The position numbers and the translations under genes are program-made. A stretch of 64,000 bases of DNA, from assembly GCA_040381475.1 (NCBI GenBank), contig JBEIHH010000001.1, forward strand, positions 81,167-145,166, read 5' to 3'. Positions 52,492-61,911 of the stretch are shown piece after piece. Under the pieces are notes generated by a model that was given only the letters and a program-made list of their open reading frames with translations, did not search any database and was not told where the DNA came from. Each line of letters begins with the position of its first letter. The stretch's first letter is position 1. This stretch comes from JAIBBG01 sp040381475. GTDB lineage: Bacteria; Bacteroidota; Bacteroidia; Flavobacteriales_D; Sanyastnellaceae.

Positions 52492-53421
52492 TTATTCGCG
52501 GTAGATTCTGATTTCGGAATTGCTGTTTGATTTCATCCAGCCTCTGTACATGCCTTCCGAATTGAAAGGTAGACAGATATTGCCTTTGGTATCGATTGCA
52601 ACGAGTCCTCCTTCGCCGCCGAATTTCACGAGTTTTTCGTTGACTACGATTTTGCAGGCTTCTTCAAGCGACAATTGTTTGTATTCCATCAGGCAAGAAA
52701 TGTCGTAAGCCACTACTGCGCGCAAAAAGAATTCGCCATGACCAGTGCATGAAATAGCGCAGGTCTTGTTGTTGGCATACGTACCAGAACCAATCACGGG
52801 AGAGTCGCCAACACGCCCCCATTTTTTGTTGGTCATACCGCCCGTACTGGTTGCGGCGGCAAGATTGCCATGTTGATCAAGCGCCACAGCACCGACGGTT
52901 CCCATTTTTTTTCCTTCGCTGTGGTCGAGTTGCACGACATCGTTTTCGCGGGCCTCTTTCCACTGGTTGTATCTGAAATCATCGTGGAAATATTTTTCAT
53001 CTTCAAAGAGAACGTTATTAAGTCGGGCGAAATCTTCAGCGCCATCGCGGCAAAGCATGACATGTTCACTTTTTTCCATGATGGTTCTGGCCAGTACAAT
53101 CGGGTTTCTTACACCGCGCACACCGGCGCAGGCGCCTGCTTCGAGCGTATCACCGCGCATGATGCTTGCATCCATTTCGTGCGTGCCCTCGTGGGTGAAA
53201 ACACTGCCTTTGCCGGCATTGAACAAGGGACAGTTTTCCAGCGAAATAACTGCAGCATGAACTGCATCTAAGGCTAATCCCCCTGAGTTGAGGACGTCGT
53301 TTCCTGCCTTTAGAGCTTCTTCAAGACCTGCTTTGTAGCCCTTTTCTTTTTCCGGTGTCATCATGGAAGGCCTGATTGTGCCTGCCCCGCCATGAACGGC
53401 AATGCCAAACTCTGAATTCAT
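52492..53421 (-). CDS. iaaA: isoaspartyl peptidase / L-asparaginase (plant-type Ntn hydrolase)
   Basis: 309 aa precursor that self-cleaves before a catalytic Thr: KKMGTVGAVALDQHGNLAAA shows the GTVGAV site. Other family motifs are IAVHGGAGTI at the start, NAGKGSVFTHEGTHEMDASI and ATSTGGMTNKKWGRVGDSPV with GSGTYA. Isoaspartyl peptidases cut beta-linked dipeptides such as beta-Asp-Arg from cyanophycin, freeing Asp and Arg. Its place beside cphB completes the degradation route. Could also serve protein-repair turnover. Confidence 0.92.
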   Translation of the reverse strand: MNSEFGIAVHGGAGTIRPSMMTPEKEKGYKAGLEEALKAGNDVLNSGGLALDAVHAAVISLENCPLFNAGKGSVFTHEGTHEMDASIMRGDTLEAGACAGVRGVRNPIVLARTIMEKSEHVMLCRDGAEDFARLNNVLFEDEKYFHDDFRYNQWKEARENDVVQLDHSEGKKMGTVGAVALDQHGNLAAATSTGGMTNKKWGRVGDSPVIGSGTYANNKTCAISCTGHGEFFLRAVVAYDISCLMEYKQLSLEEACKIVVNEKLVKFGGEGGLVAIDTKGNICLPFNSEGMYRGWMKSNSNSEIRIYRE

Positions 53422-53640
53422 TATTAATGATCTGTATTAGACGACACAAAACTCGGTCATTTTATGCACTATGCCTTAAGATTTGTTCCCTTTTACCGAT
53501 ATGGCCTGAGTCTGGTAATCATAGGTTACTCATTTGTTTTGTTTGCATCTGTATAAAGTACATTGCATTTCGTCCTTTCGAAATTAACTTGCGCCCGCGC
53601 GGCAGGGATGATTATACACCTGTCAGTAATCATCTGAATT

Positions 53641-56079
53641 ATGAAAATCAGTTACAACTGGCTTCGCCAATATATCAACACAAGTCTCACATCCAATGAG
53701 GTCGCTGAATTGCTCACTGCCTCCGGTCTTGAGGTGGAATCGGTGGAGCAGGTGGAAGCCGTGAAAGGTGGACTCAAAGGCGTGGTGATTGGTGAAGTGC
53801 TGGAATGTGAAAAACATCCTGATGCTGACCGTTTGCGGCTCACAAAAGTCGATGTCGGTACAGGTGAACCACTTCAGATTGTTTGTGGAGCGCCCAATGT
53901 AGCCAAAGGCCAAAAGGTTCTTGTAGCCACTATCGGTACCAAACTTTTTCCTTCAGAAGGAGAACCACTGGTGATCAAAAAAGGCAAGATCAGAGGTCAG
54001 GAATCGAACGGTATGATCTGCGCTGAAGATGAGCTCGGAATCGGAAAGAGCCATGATGGAATTCTGGTGCTTGATGCTTCTGCCCGGGTTGGCGCTGACG
54101 CCGCAAGTTGGCTAGGCCTGAGCAATGATGAATGTCTTGAAATAGGATTGACTCCAAACAGAACGGATGCGTTTTCTCATGTTGGAGTAGCGCGTGATCT
54201 CTACGCAGTGATGCGCAATATGAAAGGCATCAAATCGGATGCCGCTGTTCTTCAATATCCGGATACAACAAACTTCAAATCCGGCGCCAGTGGTGAAGCA
54301 GTTAAAGTACTGGTGAAGCATCACCAAGCGGCACCACGTTATGCCGGTATAACCATCAACGGTGTTCTGGTGGGAGAATCGCCCAAGTGGCTCAAAGATC
54401 GCTTGCTGTCGATTGGTCTGCGTCCGATTAACAATGTGGTGGATGTTACCAATTTCGTGCAGCATGAGTTGGGTCAGCCATTGCACGCTTTCGACGTTGC
54501 CAAAATGGAAGGCAGGGAAATTCATGTGCGGCTCGCGCATGCAGGCGAAAAATTCACCACACTCGATGGTATTGAAAGAACTTTACAAGCAGACGACCTC
54601 GTTATAGCAGACCGTTCGAAACCAGCTTGTATTGCCGGGGTTTTTGGTGGTGCTGATAGTGGCGTAACAGAAAAAACCACAGAAATATTTCTGGAAAGCG
54701 CATACTTTCATCCGGTGTATGTCAGAAAAACTGCGAAAAGATTGGGCCTGCACACGGACGCGAGTTTCCGCTTTGAAAGAGGCTGTGACCCAAATCAGGT
54801 GATTGTTGCGCTCAAGCGTGCCGCTCTTCTGATTGCGGAATTGGCCGGAGGGAAAGTGGTAGGGGATATCGTGGATGAGTATCCGGAAAAAGTACAGCCA
54901 TCTTCAGTTTCTTTTTCCTGGAGCCGCTGTGCATCGCTCATCGGAAAGGACCTTGGCAAGGAAACGATCAAATCGATTTTGCATGATTTGGAGATTGAAA
55001 TTATATCAGAAGACGACGATGGACTGCAGCTTTCTGTGCCGCTTTATCGCTCTGATGTGAAAAGAGAAGCCGATGTGGTGGAGGAAATTTTGCGTATTTA
55101 TGGATACGACAATATTGAATTTCCGAAAGGTCTGAAGTCTTCATTGTCATACGCTCCCAAGCCCGACCCTGAGAAAAACAGAAATGTTATTTCGCATATG
55201 CTGTCTTCTTCAGGATTCATGGAGATGATGTCGATGAGCTTGACACGCCAATCGTATCTCGGGTTTGATCAAACTCAGGAGTCTTCAGTGGTTGAGTTAC
55301 TGAATCCATTGAGCAGTGATCTCGGCGTGTTGCGACAGACGCTGCTATACGGCGGTTTGGAAGCCATAGCACTCAATCAGAATCATCGCAATCCCGATTT
55401 ACGGATGTATGAATTTGGCAAAGTATATCACTCCATTGAAGGGAAGTTTAAGGAGGAGTATCGTTTGGCGATTTTTATCACAGGCAGAAGATTTCCTGAG
55501 TCGTGGAACAATGCAAATGACCTTGTTTCTTTTGCTGATGTAAGAGCCGTTGCAGATAAAATCTTTGCGGCAGCAGGCATAGATAAAATACAGTTTTCCT
55601 CAAATGAATCCGCACTGTTTCATGAATCTGTGGCATGTGGTTCTGGTAAAAGTTCTTTAGGTATAATTGGTGACGTGCATAATTTTCTTTTGAAGAAGTT
55701 TGACATCAAACAACCTGTTTTCTATGCTGAATTCAGCTGGGATGCGATGATGAAACTTTGGCCCAAATCGAAGGTGCAGTACAAAGAGCCTGAGAAGTTT
55801 CCGGCTGTGCGTCGTGATCTTTCATTGTTGGTCGATAAATCTGTGATGTACGGAGATATTGAAAAGGTAGCATTCGAGTCTGAGCGCAAGCTTTTGCGCG
55901 GAGTAAATCTCTTCGATGTGTACGAAGGAAAAAATCTTGATCATGACAAAAAATCTTATGCCGTGAGTTTCATCCTTCAGGAACCTACAAAGACGCTGAC
56001 AGATCAAATAGTGGATGCTGCCATGGGAAGAATTCTCAAGCAGCTTCAGGAAAAATTGGGCGCAATGCTGAGAGGATAA
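53641..56079 (+). CDS. pheT: phenylalanyl-tRNA synthetase beta subunit
   Basis: 812 aa. tRNA-binding domain (40-150, with GVVIGEVLECEKHPDADRL and VCGAPNVAKGQ), B3/B4 editing domains (200-400, including NNVVDVTNFVQHELGQPLHA), B5 domain (410-480), catalytic-like core, and the C-terminal ferredoxin-fold anticodon-binding domain (720-812: KFPAVRRDLSLLVDKSVMYG). It makes the heterotetramer with PheS, whose gene is 16 kb upstream on the other strand. The 219 bp before it hold no strong promoter match. Confidence 0.96.
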   Translation: MKISYNWLRQYINTSLTSNEVAELLTASGLEVESVEQVEAVKGGLKGVVIGEVLECEKHPDADRLRLTKVDVGTGEPLQIVCGAPNVAKGQKVLVATIGTKLFPSEGEPLVIKKGKIRGQESNGMICAEDELGIGKSHDGILVLDASARVGADAASWLGLSNDECLEIGLTPNRTDAFSHVGVARDLYAVMRNMKGIKSDAAVLQYPDTTNFKSGASGEAVKVLVKHHQAAPRYAGITINGVLVGESPKWLKDRLLSIGLRPINNVVDVTNFVQHELGQPLHAFDVAKMEGREIHVRLAHAGEKFTTLDGIERTLQADDLVIADRSKPACIAGVFGGADSGVTEKTTEIFLESAYFHPVYVRKTAKRLGLHTDASFRFERGCDPNQVIVALKRAALLIAELAGGKVVGDIVDEYPEKVQPSSVSFSWSRCASLIGKDLGKETIKSILHDLEIEIISEDDDGLQLSVPLYRSDVKREADVVEEILRIYGYDNIEFPKGLKSSLSYAPKPDPEKNRNVISHMLSSSGFMEMMSMSLTRQSYLGFDQTQESSVVELLNPLSSDLGVLRQTLLYGGLEAIALNQNHRNPDLRMYEFGKVYHSIEGKFKEEYRLAIFITGRRFPESWNNANDLVSFADVRAVADKIFAAAGIDKIQFSSNESALFHESVACGSGKSSLGIIGDVHNFLLKKFDIKQPVFYAEFSWDAMMKLWPKSKVQYKEPEKFPAVRRDLSLLVDKSVMYGDIEKVAFESERKLLRGVNLFDVYEGKNLDHDKKSYAVSFILQEPTKTLTDQIVDAAMGRILKQLQEKLGAMLRG

Positions 56080-56104
56080 ATCTCTTCATTTTCCGTTGTT
56101 GTGG

Positions 56105-57484
56105 TTATCTACCTATGATTACGTAGTTACCGCTGTCAAAAAGCACTTTGGCATTTTTCCATTGAGGAGCGAGGTACTTGGGCAAGAAGAGAATATCTGC
56201 TTTTGATTTCGGAAAGTAATCTTCATCCGACAATATGCAGTTGTGACCTGAGAAAAGTCTCACGACTGTGGGTTTTTCGCATCCTACGATCACAGCTGAT
56301 GATTGTGTTTTAATCCAGTCAAAGCAAATTTTTACTTCATCCGTAAGGCATTCATTGCTTATTTGTGACCAATACCTTGAAGTGCGGGGCAGATCATTTG
56401 AAATTGTCCAAATCATCCACAGTGAAAGGCACAGAACGGACAAGTTTTGATGCACATGCACTCTCTCAAGTAAGAATTCCAAACCTTTGAGAACGAACCA
56501 CAGCATGAACGGTATGACCGGAAATAAAAAGCGAATGCCTTGAAAGTGTGGCCAAATTAAAATGATGCTGAGATATGTCGCTGAAAATGCGATCCAATGC
56601 AGATGAGATTTGCGATACGCATAGCATCCAATCAGCCAGAGTACGAGCACTGCAGTCATGCCGACTTCATGGATGCAGAAATACTCTTTCAGCATATTAA
56701 AATTATCTTGCAGGTTTGTTGCAACGACATTCCACGACATTCTGTCCAACAATTTTTGTCGGTGATTTGCGCCTCCATCCGGCAGCAATTCATGTAAGAG
56801 AATATATCCGATAATAACCACGATCCAGAACATAGCAAATGAATACGACTTGCCTTTGGCTTTGGTTTGTCTGTGTTTGATCCATTGAAAAACAAACAAT
56901 GAAGGAATGAGCGCAATACCTGCGTCCCTGGTGAACATGGCCAAAAGCACAACGATGCCGGTGAGCAGATGACCGATCCAGTTTTTGTTCCTTTCAGACA
57001 TGTAAAAGGCCAACATAGTGAAAAGTAAAAAGGGCAAGTCTGACAGCACTTGATCTGTGAATGTAACCCAAGCTGAATGAAAGGCCATCATCGAAAGAAG
57101 AATTCCTGCAGCCGCAGGAGAAGTTTTGTTGTTCAGAAAAAGTTTCCAGCAGATGAAAAGGCCAAGCAGAAAACAGCATGCACAAAGCCATTTCATGAGC
57201 ACCAAATTTCTTCCTGAGATGAGTTCAATCGGGATAAGCATCGCAGGAAAAACCGGGGGATATAGATATGGACCCACGGCATATTGGGAATAATCCATGG
57301 AATATTTATTGAGCTCATAAAGCTCGCACAGCTCACCTTGCACGATGGCTTCAGATTGTTCAATGTACAATGCAAAGTCGCCTCCCCAGTTGTGACCTGG
57401 TTGTATGCATTTATAGCTGAGTAAGGCCGAAATGAATAGAGGAACAAGTAGCCAAATAATCCGGATGTTGAAAGACACATTCAT
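56105..57484 (-). CDS. GT-C fold membrane glycosyltransferase (ArnT/PMT-like)
   Basis: 459 aa from ATG 57484 with about 11 membrane helices. After TM1 the loop HNWGGDFALYIEQSEAI has the Asp typical of polyprenyl-phosphate-sugar-using GT-C enzymes. The C-terminal 70 residues are a soluble periplasmic domain. The ATG shares its A with the ald stop (TGATG), so it is translated after ald. Substrate unknown; likely a surface glycan or lipid. A longer frame to 57520 is antisense-free but within ald. Confidence 0.8.
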   Translation of the reverse strand: MNVSFNIRIIWLLVPLFISALLSYKCIQPGHNWGGDFALYIEQSEAIVQGELCELYELNKYSMDYSQYAVGPYLYPPVFPAMLIPIELISGRNLVLMKWLCACCFLLGLFICWKLFLNNKTSPAAAGILLSMMAFHSAWVTFTDQVLSDLPFLLFTMLAFYMSERNKNWIGHLLTGIVVLLAMFTRDAGIALIPSLFVFQWIKHRQTKAKGKSYSFAMFWIVVIIGYILLHELLPDGGANHRQKLLDRMSWNVVATNLQDNFNMLKEYFCIHEVGMTAVLVLWLIGCYAYRKSHLHWIAFSATYLSIILIWPHFQGIRFLFPVIPFMLWFVLKGLEFLLERVHVHQNLSVLCLSLWMIWTISNDLPRTSRYWSQISNECLTDEVKICFDWIKTQSSAVIVGCEKPTVVRLFSGHNCILSDEDYFPKSKADILFLPKYLAPQWKNAKVLFDSGNYVIIGR

Positions 57485-58704
57485 CAGTAAACTGCCAGCA
57501 ATAGTCTGAGATCTTTCCAATGAAGGTCGAACATGCTTGCGATGTATTCATTGGTATGGGTGCCATTGTACATGTATACGCCGTGTCTGAATCCTTCCTG
57601 ATGTTTGGCCAGGTTTGTAATGCCGCCTTCGTCACCAATTGAAAGTAAAGTAGGGGCAAAGATGTTGCTCAGGGCATAGGACGCAGTGCGTGACACGCGA
57701 GACGCGATATTGGGTACACAATAGTGGATGACACCATGTTCTTTGAAAATCGGCCTGTCATGGGTAGTGGTTTTGGATGTTTCAAAACATCCGCCCTGAT
57801 CGATGCTGATATCAACGATCACACTGCCATATTTCATATTGCTCACCATGTCTTCAGTGACAACTACGGGAGTTCGACCGCTGAGGGTATGAATGGCGCC
57901 GATGGCCACATCAGCGGTGTCGAGTGCATTGCGCAATTCGGAGGGTTGAATGGTGCTTGTCCATAATCGCGTGCCGACATCATTTTGCAATCGGCGCAAT
58001 TTGTAGATGCTGTTGTCAAATATTTTCACACTGGCGCCGAGTCCGAGTGCTGCTCTTGCGGCAAATTCAGCAACTGTACCTGCACCAAGAATCACAACTT
58101 CCGTTGGCTTGACACCGGAAATCCCTCCAAACATGAGACCTTGACCACCATGAGAATGGCTTAGGTATTCTGCAGCTATCAATACCGCTGTATTTCCGGC
58201 AATTTCTCCCATAGCCCGAACCACCGGGTAAATATTCGTTTCGTCTTTGATGTAATCCCATGCAATGGCGGTCATTTTTTTCGCTGCGAGAGCATGAAAT
58301 GTAGCTGCCTTCTGGACCGGGAGATGCACTGCGGATACCAATGTTTGCCTGCCTGGCATCATTTCTATTTCTTCCAGACTTGGGGGAGCAACTTTCAGAA
58401 TGATCTCGCTTTTGAAAGTGTCTTCCGGGCTATAAACTATTCGCGCGCCGGCTTCACTGTAATCGTGATCCTGAAAATTCGATTCTTTGCCGGCGTTGGT
58501 TTCAACCACCACATCGTGTCCGTTGTTGACTAGCAGGGCCACACTTTCCGGAACCAATGCCACTCGTCTTTCCTGAAAAGAAGTTTCTCTTGGTATTCCT
58601 ATAGTAAGTCTGGAATGACGTTTCTGCACAGCTACCAGTTCTTCCTGAGGCATCAATGCAGCTTCTTTCGCCAATGCCCTGAGGGCTTCTTTTTTGCTAT
58701 CCAT
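57484..58704 (-). CDS. ald: alanine dehydrogenase
   Basis: 406 aa. Interconverts alanine and pyruvate with NAD. AlaDH/PNT N-terminal domain: TIGIPRETSFQERRVALVPE with the substrate Arg, and ILKVAPPS. NAD domain: VVILGAGTVAEFAARAALGLG with the GxGxxA-like fold, and VDISIDQGGCFETSKTTTHD near the active site. The N-terminus is about 25 residues longer than in Bacillus Ald. Followed by the glycosyltransferase gene with one base of overlap. Confidence 0.92.
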   Translation of the reverse strand: MDSKKEALRALAKEAALMPQEELVAVQKRHSRLTIGIPRETSFQERRVALVPESVALLVNNGHDVVVETNAGKESNFQDHDYSEAGARIVYSPEDTFKSEIILKVAPPSLEEIEMMPGRQTLVSAVHLPVQKAATFHALAAKKMTAIAWDYIKDETNIYPVVRAMGEIAGNTAVLIAAEYLSHSHGGQGLMFGGISGVKPTEVVILGAGTVAEFAARAALGLGASVKIFDNSIYKLRRLQNDVGTRLWTSTIQPSELRNALDTADVAIGAIHTLSGRTPVVVTEDMVSNMKYGSVIVDISIDQGGCFETSKTTTHDRPIFKEHGVIHYCVPNIASRVSRTASYALSNIFAPTLLSIGDEGGITNLAKHQEGFRHGVYMYNGTHTNEYIASMFDLHWKDLRLLLAVY

Positions 58705-58866
58705 AAGGTTTTGGAAAAAACGAGTTCCGAAGATAGGAATTCCTGCCGCAGTTTGAACTTTTTAGCCTGTTTAGTTTTGCAATTGTCATGTTGAAATGAA
58801 TCTTGCAGGGGATTGGTTTGCTTTTTTCTATTTTTACCCCGGAAAAAAACAAACCTCATTCAGATC

Positions 58867-59133
58867 ATGGCGAATCACGATCCAAACCACTCTTCAAAAG
58901 AAAGAACAATTCTCTGGACAATTATTGTTGCGTCACTTGGTGTTGCGCTTCTGTTTATGAAAGCCAACGACAGTATTCAGGGTCCAAGGGAAAGTCTGAA
59001 TGCAGATGCCGGTTTGGGTAAAACTGTTAAAAAGGAGATGCCTGCTCATGAAGCACCTATGCACTCACCTTCTGACACTACTCATCAGGATACCACGCAC
59101 ACGGGTGCTGCACATGAGGCTCCGGCCCATTGA
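58867..59133 (+). CDS. small single-span membrane protein with His-rich tail
   Basis: 88 aa from the ATG at 58867. One transmembrane segment at residues 15-31 (TILWTIIVASLGVALLF) and a hydrophilic tail in which nine His lie in the last 30 residues (EMPAHEAPMHSP onward), ending HEAPAH. Such tails can bind metal ions. I know no family for it. Stands between divergent ald and convergent tsaE. Confidence 0.65.
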   Translation: MANHDPNHSSKERTILWTIIVASLGVALLFMKANDSIQGPRESLNADAGLGKTVKKEMPAHEAPMHSPSDTTHQDTTHTGAAHEAPAH

Positions 59134-59553
59134 TCAATAGGCAATCTTTCTTTGTCCTTTCATTTCTGTAATGTGGATTTTGCTTGCATGAGCAGGCAGA
59201 AGTTCAGCGATTACACCAGGCCACTCTATAAATACGTATCCATTCTGGTATAAATATTCCTCGATGCCGATGTCAAGTGCTTCTTCGAAGTTCTTCAACC
59301 GGTATAGATCAAGATGATACATATGCAATCCAGCTGGTGTTTTATACTGATTGACTAGTGAAAACGTCGGACTTCCGGCAAATTCTAGCCCAAACTGCTT
59401 GCAGATAGCATGCACGAAAGTAGTCTTGCCGGCACCCATTTCCCCTTGAATTCCGAATATGCCACCATCAGGAAATGATTTTAGGAAATCTGCGGCAATT
59501 TGATCCAGATCTTCAAGGTTTTCAGCCGTTTGTATATGCACTGGTTCTTTCAT
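59134..59553 (-). CDS. tsaE: tRNA threonylcarbamoyladenosine biosynthesis ATPase TsaE
   Basis: 139 aa. Part of the t6A synthesis complex with TsaB and TsaD. P-loop in IQGEMGAGKTTFVHAIC, SPTFSLVNQY, and the YHLDLYRL and FIEWPGVIAELLP motifs typical of TsaE (Walker B type region at DLYRLKN). Length is normal. Confidence 0.93.
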   Translation of the reverse strand: MKEPVHIQTAENLEDLDQIAADFLKSFPDGGIFGIQGEMGAGKTTFVHAICKQFGLEFAGSPTFSLVNQYKTPAGLHMYHLDLYRLKNFEEALDIGIEEYLYQNGYVFIEWPGVIAELLPAHASKIHITEMKGQRKIAY

Positions 59554-59643
59554 TCAGGCGCAAAGTTGCGCACAAAGCGTTGTTTCATATCATCTGAACC
59601 AGGAATTCTTTTATTGCAGAAGCTTTAAATATCAAGGGTAGCA

Positions 59644-59651
59644 TAATTTTG
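59644..59651 (+). promoter_or_regulatory. -7 element TAATTTTG
   Basis: Exact TAnnTTTG match ending five bases before the ATG at 59656, implying a nearly leaderless message. Confidence 0.55.
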
Positions 59652-59655
59652 CGAC

Positions 59656-60525
59656 ATGCAACCTCAAGTGAAGATTGTTGAATGTCCCCGCGATGCCATG
59701 CAGGGAATACATGAGTGGATACCTACAGAATCAAAGCTGCGGTACTTGAGGTATTTGCTCAAAATGGGGTTCCATACCATTGATTTTGGCAGCTTTGTTT
59801 CGGAAAAGGCAGTGCCACAAATGAAGGACACTGCAGATGTGCTCAGTAGGCTTGATCTGGACAATGCCACATCCAGGTTGCTTGCTATTGTGGCCAATTT
59901 GCGCGGTGCAGAGACTGCCTGCAATTTTGATGAAATCCATTATCTGGGCTACCCTTTTTCAATTTCGGAAACATTTCAGATGCGCAACACGAACGCAACC
60001 ATTGATCAGTCTCTTTTTCGCGTGGAAGAAATAGTTGAGTTGTGCAAAAAGTTCCACAAGGTACCTGTGATATACATTTCCATGGGTTTTGGAAATCCAT
60101 ATGGAGATCGATGGAGTCCTGAAATCGCCATCAGTTGGAGTGAGAAGCTGCATCATGACTTTGGCATAAATATTCTTGCTTTGAGCGACACGATCGGTGC
60201 CGGAAATCCTGAAACCATCGCCAATCTGTTCAGGTCATTGATTCCTGCGTTACCCGGTGTTGAATTTGGGGCACATTTACATACTGTTCCGGAGCGCTAT
60301 CGCGAAAAGGTGGAAGCTGCATATAGCGCAGGTTGTCGCAGGTTTGATGGCGCAATCAAAGGCTTCGGAGGCTGCCCCATGGCGGAGGACAAACTCACAG
60401 GTAATATGCCTACCGAATCGATGCTCTATTATTTTGATGAAATGGGTATAGACACAGGAGTGAATCTTTCACTATTACCCGGTGCTTTGCAAATGGCGGA
60501 GGAAACTTTCCCTCGTGAGGCCTAA
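59656..60525 (+). CDS. hydroxymethylglutaryl-CoA lyase-like enzyme
   Basis: 289 aa TIM-barrel metalloenzyme. Near the N-terminus VECPRDAMQGIHEWIP holds the catalytic Arg and metal Asp; the family signature GAIKGFGGCPMAEDKLTG carries the catalytic Cys, followed by NMPTE, and HLHTVPERYRE gives metal His residues. These lyases split HMG-CoA to acetoacetate and acetyl-CoA in leucine degradation. Related aldolase-like lyases use other substrates, so the exact reaction is probable, not certain. Confidence 0.87.
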   Translation: MQPQVKIVECPRDAMQGIHEWIPTESKLRYLRYLLKMGFHTIDFGSFVSEKAVPQMKDTADVLSRLDLDNATSRLLAIVANLRGAETACNFDEIHYLGYPFSISETFQMRNTNATIDQSLFRVEEIVELCKKFHKVPVIYISMGFGNPYGDRWSPEIAISWSEKLHHDFGINILALSDTIGAGNPETIANLFRSLIPALPGVEFGAHLHTVPERYREKVEAAYSAGCRRFDGAIKGFGGCPMAEDKLTGNMPTESMLYYFDEMGIDTGVNLSLLPGALQMAEETFPREA

Positions 60526-60748
60526 TTCAGATTGTGTGTGAATACACCAAATCCCCAATCAGGATTGGTAATCAGCATATTTTCGAATTTCTGAATGTTG
60601 ATGCGGATTCTGCATCGACGTATATTATAGGATGGTTTCTTTTTCATGAATTCCAGTTAGGTAGAGAGTTTGAACGGAATGATGAAAAGAAAGGTTACAC
60701 CTATTTGGTGCGTCAGAATTATAAAGGATTTGCGAGAAGCTGGGAATT
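60526..60748. other. gap between HMGL-like and GRAM-like genes
   Basis: No supported gene. A 41-codon minus-strand ORF (60522-60647) and a plus-strand frame (60534-60827) exist, but neither has a family match, signal or promoter. Confidence 0.5.
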
Positions 60749-61078
60749 TCAAACCGCATGGCTGATCATCTTTTCAACCCTGCTTTTCCATGCTTTTTTG
60801 TCGTCAACCACAAAGTTTTCCATTTGACCATCACTCAGAAGGATCGCCATTCCATTTGGATTCATGAAAAGAGTTTTGAAGTATTCAACTCCTCTGATAA
60901 GATGAAGGTTAATGTCGATAAGATGTTGGTGTTGATTGGCCGCAGACGAAATGAAAATAAGTCGCTGATCAGTCAGAAATAAATTTCCACCAACTGCCAC
61001 GTACTTGTGGAAATAGCTTGCCCCTTCTTCGAAAAGCAATTTTTCGTTTTGCCTGAGCCAATCTGTTTTCATCGACAT
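60749..61078 (-). CDS. small GRAM-like domain protein
   Basis: 109 aa from the ATG at 61078 (107 if at 61072; a frame to 61144 exists). The core GGNLFLTDQRLIFISS is the hallmark of GRAM/PH-like domains, which bind lipids or proteins, and the strands before and after (GASYFHKYVAVG, GVEYFKTLF, GMAILLSDG) complete a small beta-barrel with a C-terminal helix. No signal peptide, so cytosolic. Function unknown. Confidence 0.7.
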   Translation of the reverse strand: MSMKTDWLRQNEKLLFEEGASYFHKYVAVGGNLFLTDQRLIFISSAANQHQHLIDINLHLIRGVEYFKTLFMNPNGMAILLSDGQMENFVVDDKKAWKSRVEKMISHAV

Positions 61079-61212
61079 AGGATTCCTTGTAAAACTGCTG
61101 AGGCATACAATTGGTTCAGATTCGAACAAACCAATTCTCAACAAGGGACGCGAAGATAATTTTCTTTTTATGATGGAATTTGTTCAGTTTTGCGCATTCT
61201 TGCATTCAAAAC

Positions 61213-61911
61213 ATGAAAAGAATTATACTTACAGGGGCTTCAAGCGGTATTGGAAAAGCAACAGCCTCTCTGCTTATTGCTCAGGGAAATAGGGTTTGTC
61301 TGCTTTCCCGGTCTATCGGCATGGAGCACCGGGACAGTGGGCGTGAGATCGCTATGAGATGTGATGTGCGGGATTACGCATCTGTTCAAAGTGTTTCCGA
61401 CCGGCTCAAAAAAGAGTGGGGTGGCGTAGATGTGTTGATCAACAATGCCGGACTGGGTTATTTTGACAGTGTTCTGAATGGCAAAATAGAAGAGTGGCAC
61501 AATATGTTCGACACGAATGTGAAGGGGCTTCTAAATTGTATTCATGCCTTTTTGCCTGATCTCATAAGTTCGGGCGGACATATCCTCAACATCGGTTCAG
61601 TTGCTTCACACCAGGTTTTTCCCAATTCTGGGGTTTATTGTGCCACGAAACATGCTGTTTTTGCCATCAGTGAGGCTATAAGATTAGAGTTGCCGGACAA
61701 AGTGCGAGTAACAACAATAAGTCCTGGCTCCGTGAACACGCCGTTTATTAGATCAACTTCCAATGAAGAGATGCTGAAGCAATACAAAGATTATTTTGCG
61801 GCAGGACTTTCTCCCGAGGCTGTGGCTCAGCAGATTTTACATGCTATAAATGCTCCGGAGGAATCTGTGATCACGGAGATTATCATCCGGCCAAACAGAA
61901 GAATGAAGTGA
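61213..61911 (+). CDS. short-chain dehydrogenase/reductase
   Basis: 232 aa SDR from the ATG at 61213. NADP-type glycine motif ILTGASSGIGKATA, DVRDYAS, INNAGLGYF, and the catalytic Ser (NIGSVASHQ) and YCATKHAVFAIS (Tyr and Lys). YdfG-like family. Substrate unknown. It ends exactly where the convergent msrA gene ends (no gap). Confidence 0.9.
   Translation: MKRIILTGASSGIGKATASLLIAQGNRVCLLSRSIGMEHRDSGREIAMRCDVRDYASVQSVSDRLKKEWGGVDVLINNAGLGYFDSVLNGKIEEWHNMFDTNVKGLLNCIHAFLPDLISSGGHILNIGSVASHQVFPNSGVYCATKHAVFAISEAIRLELPDKVRVTTISPGSVNTPFIRSTSNEEMLKQYKDYFAAGLSPEAVAQQILHAINAPEESVITEIIIRPNRRMK

Noticed and set aside
60522..60647. 41-codon minus-strand ORF next to the HMGL-like gene
   Set aside because: No homology, signal or promoter visible; it overlaps the HMGL stop and could be a gene remnant, but cannot be supported.
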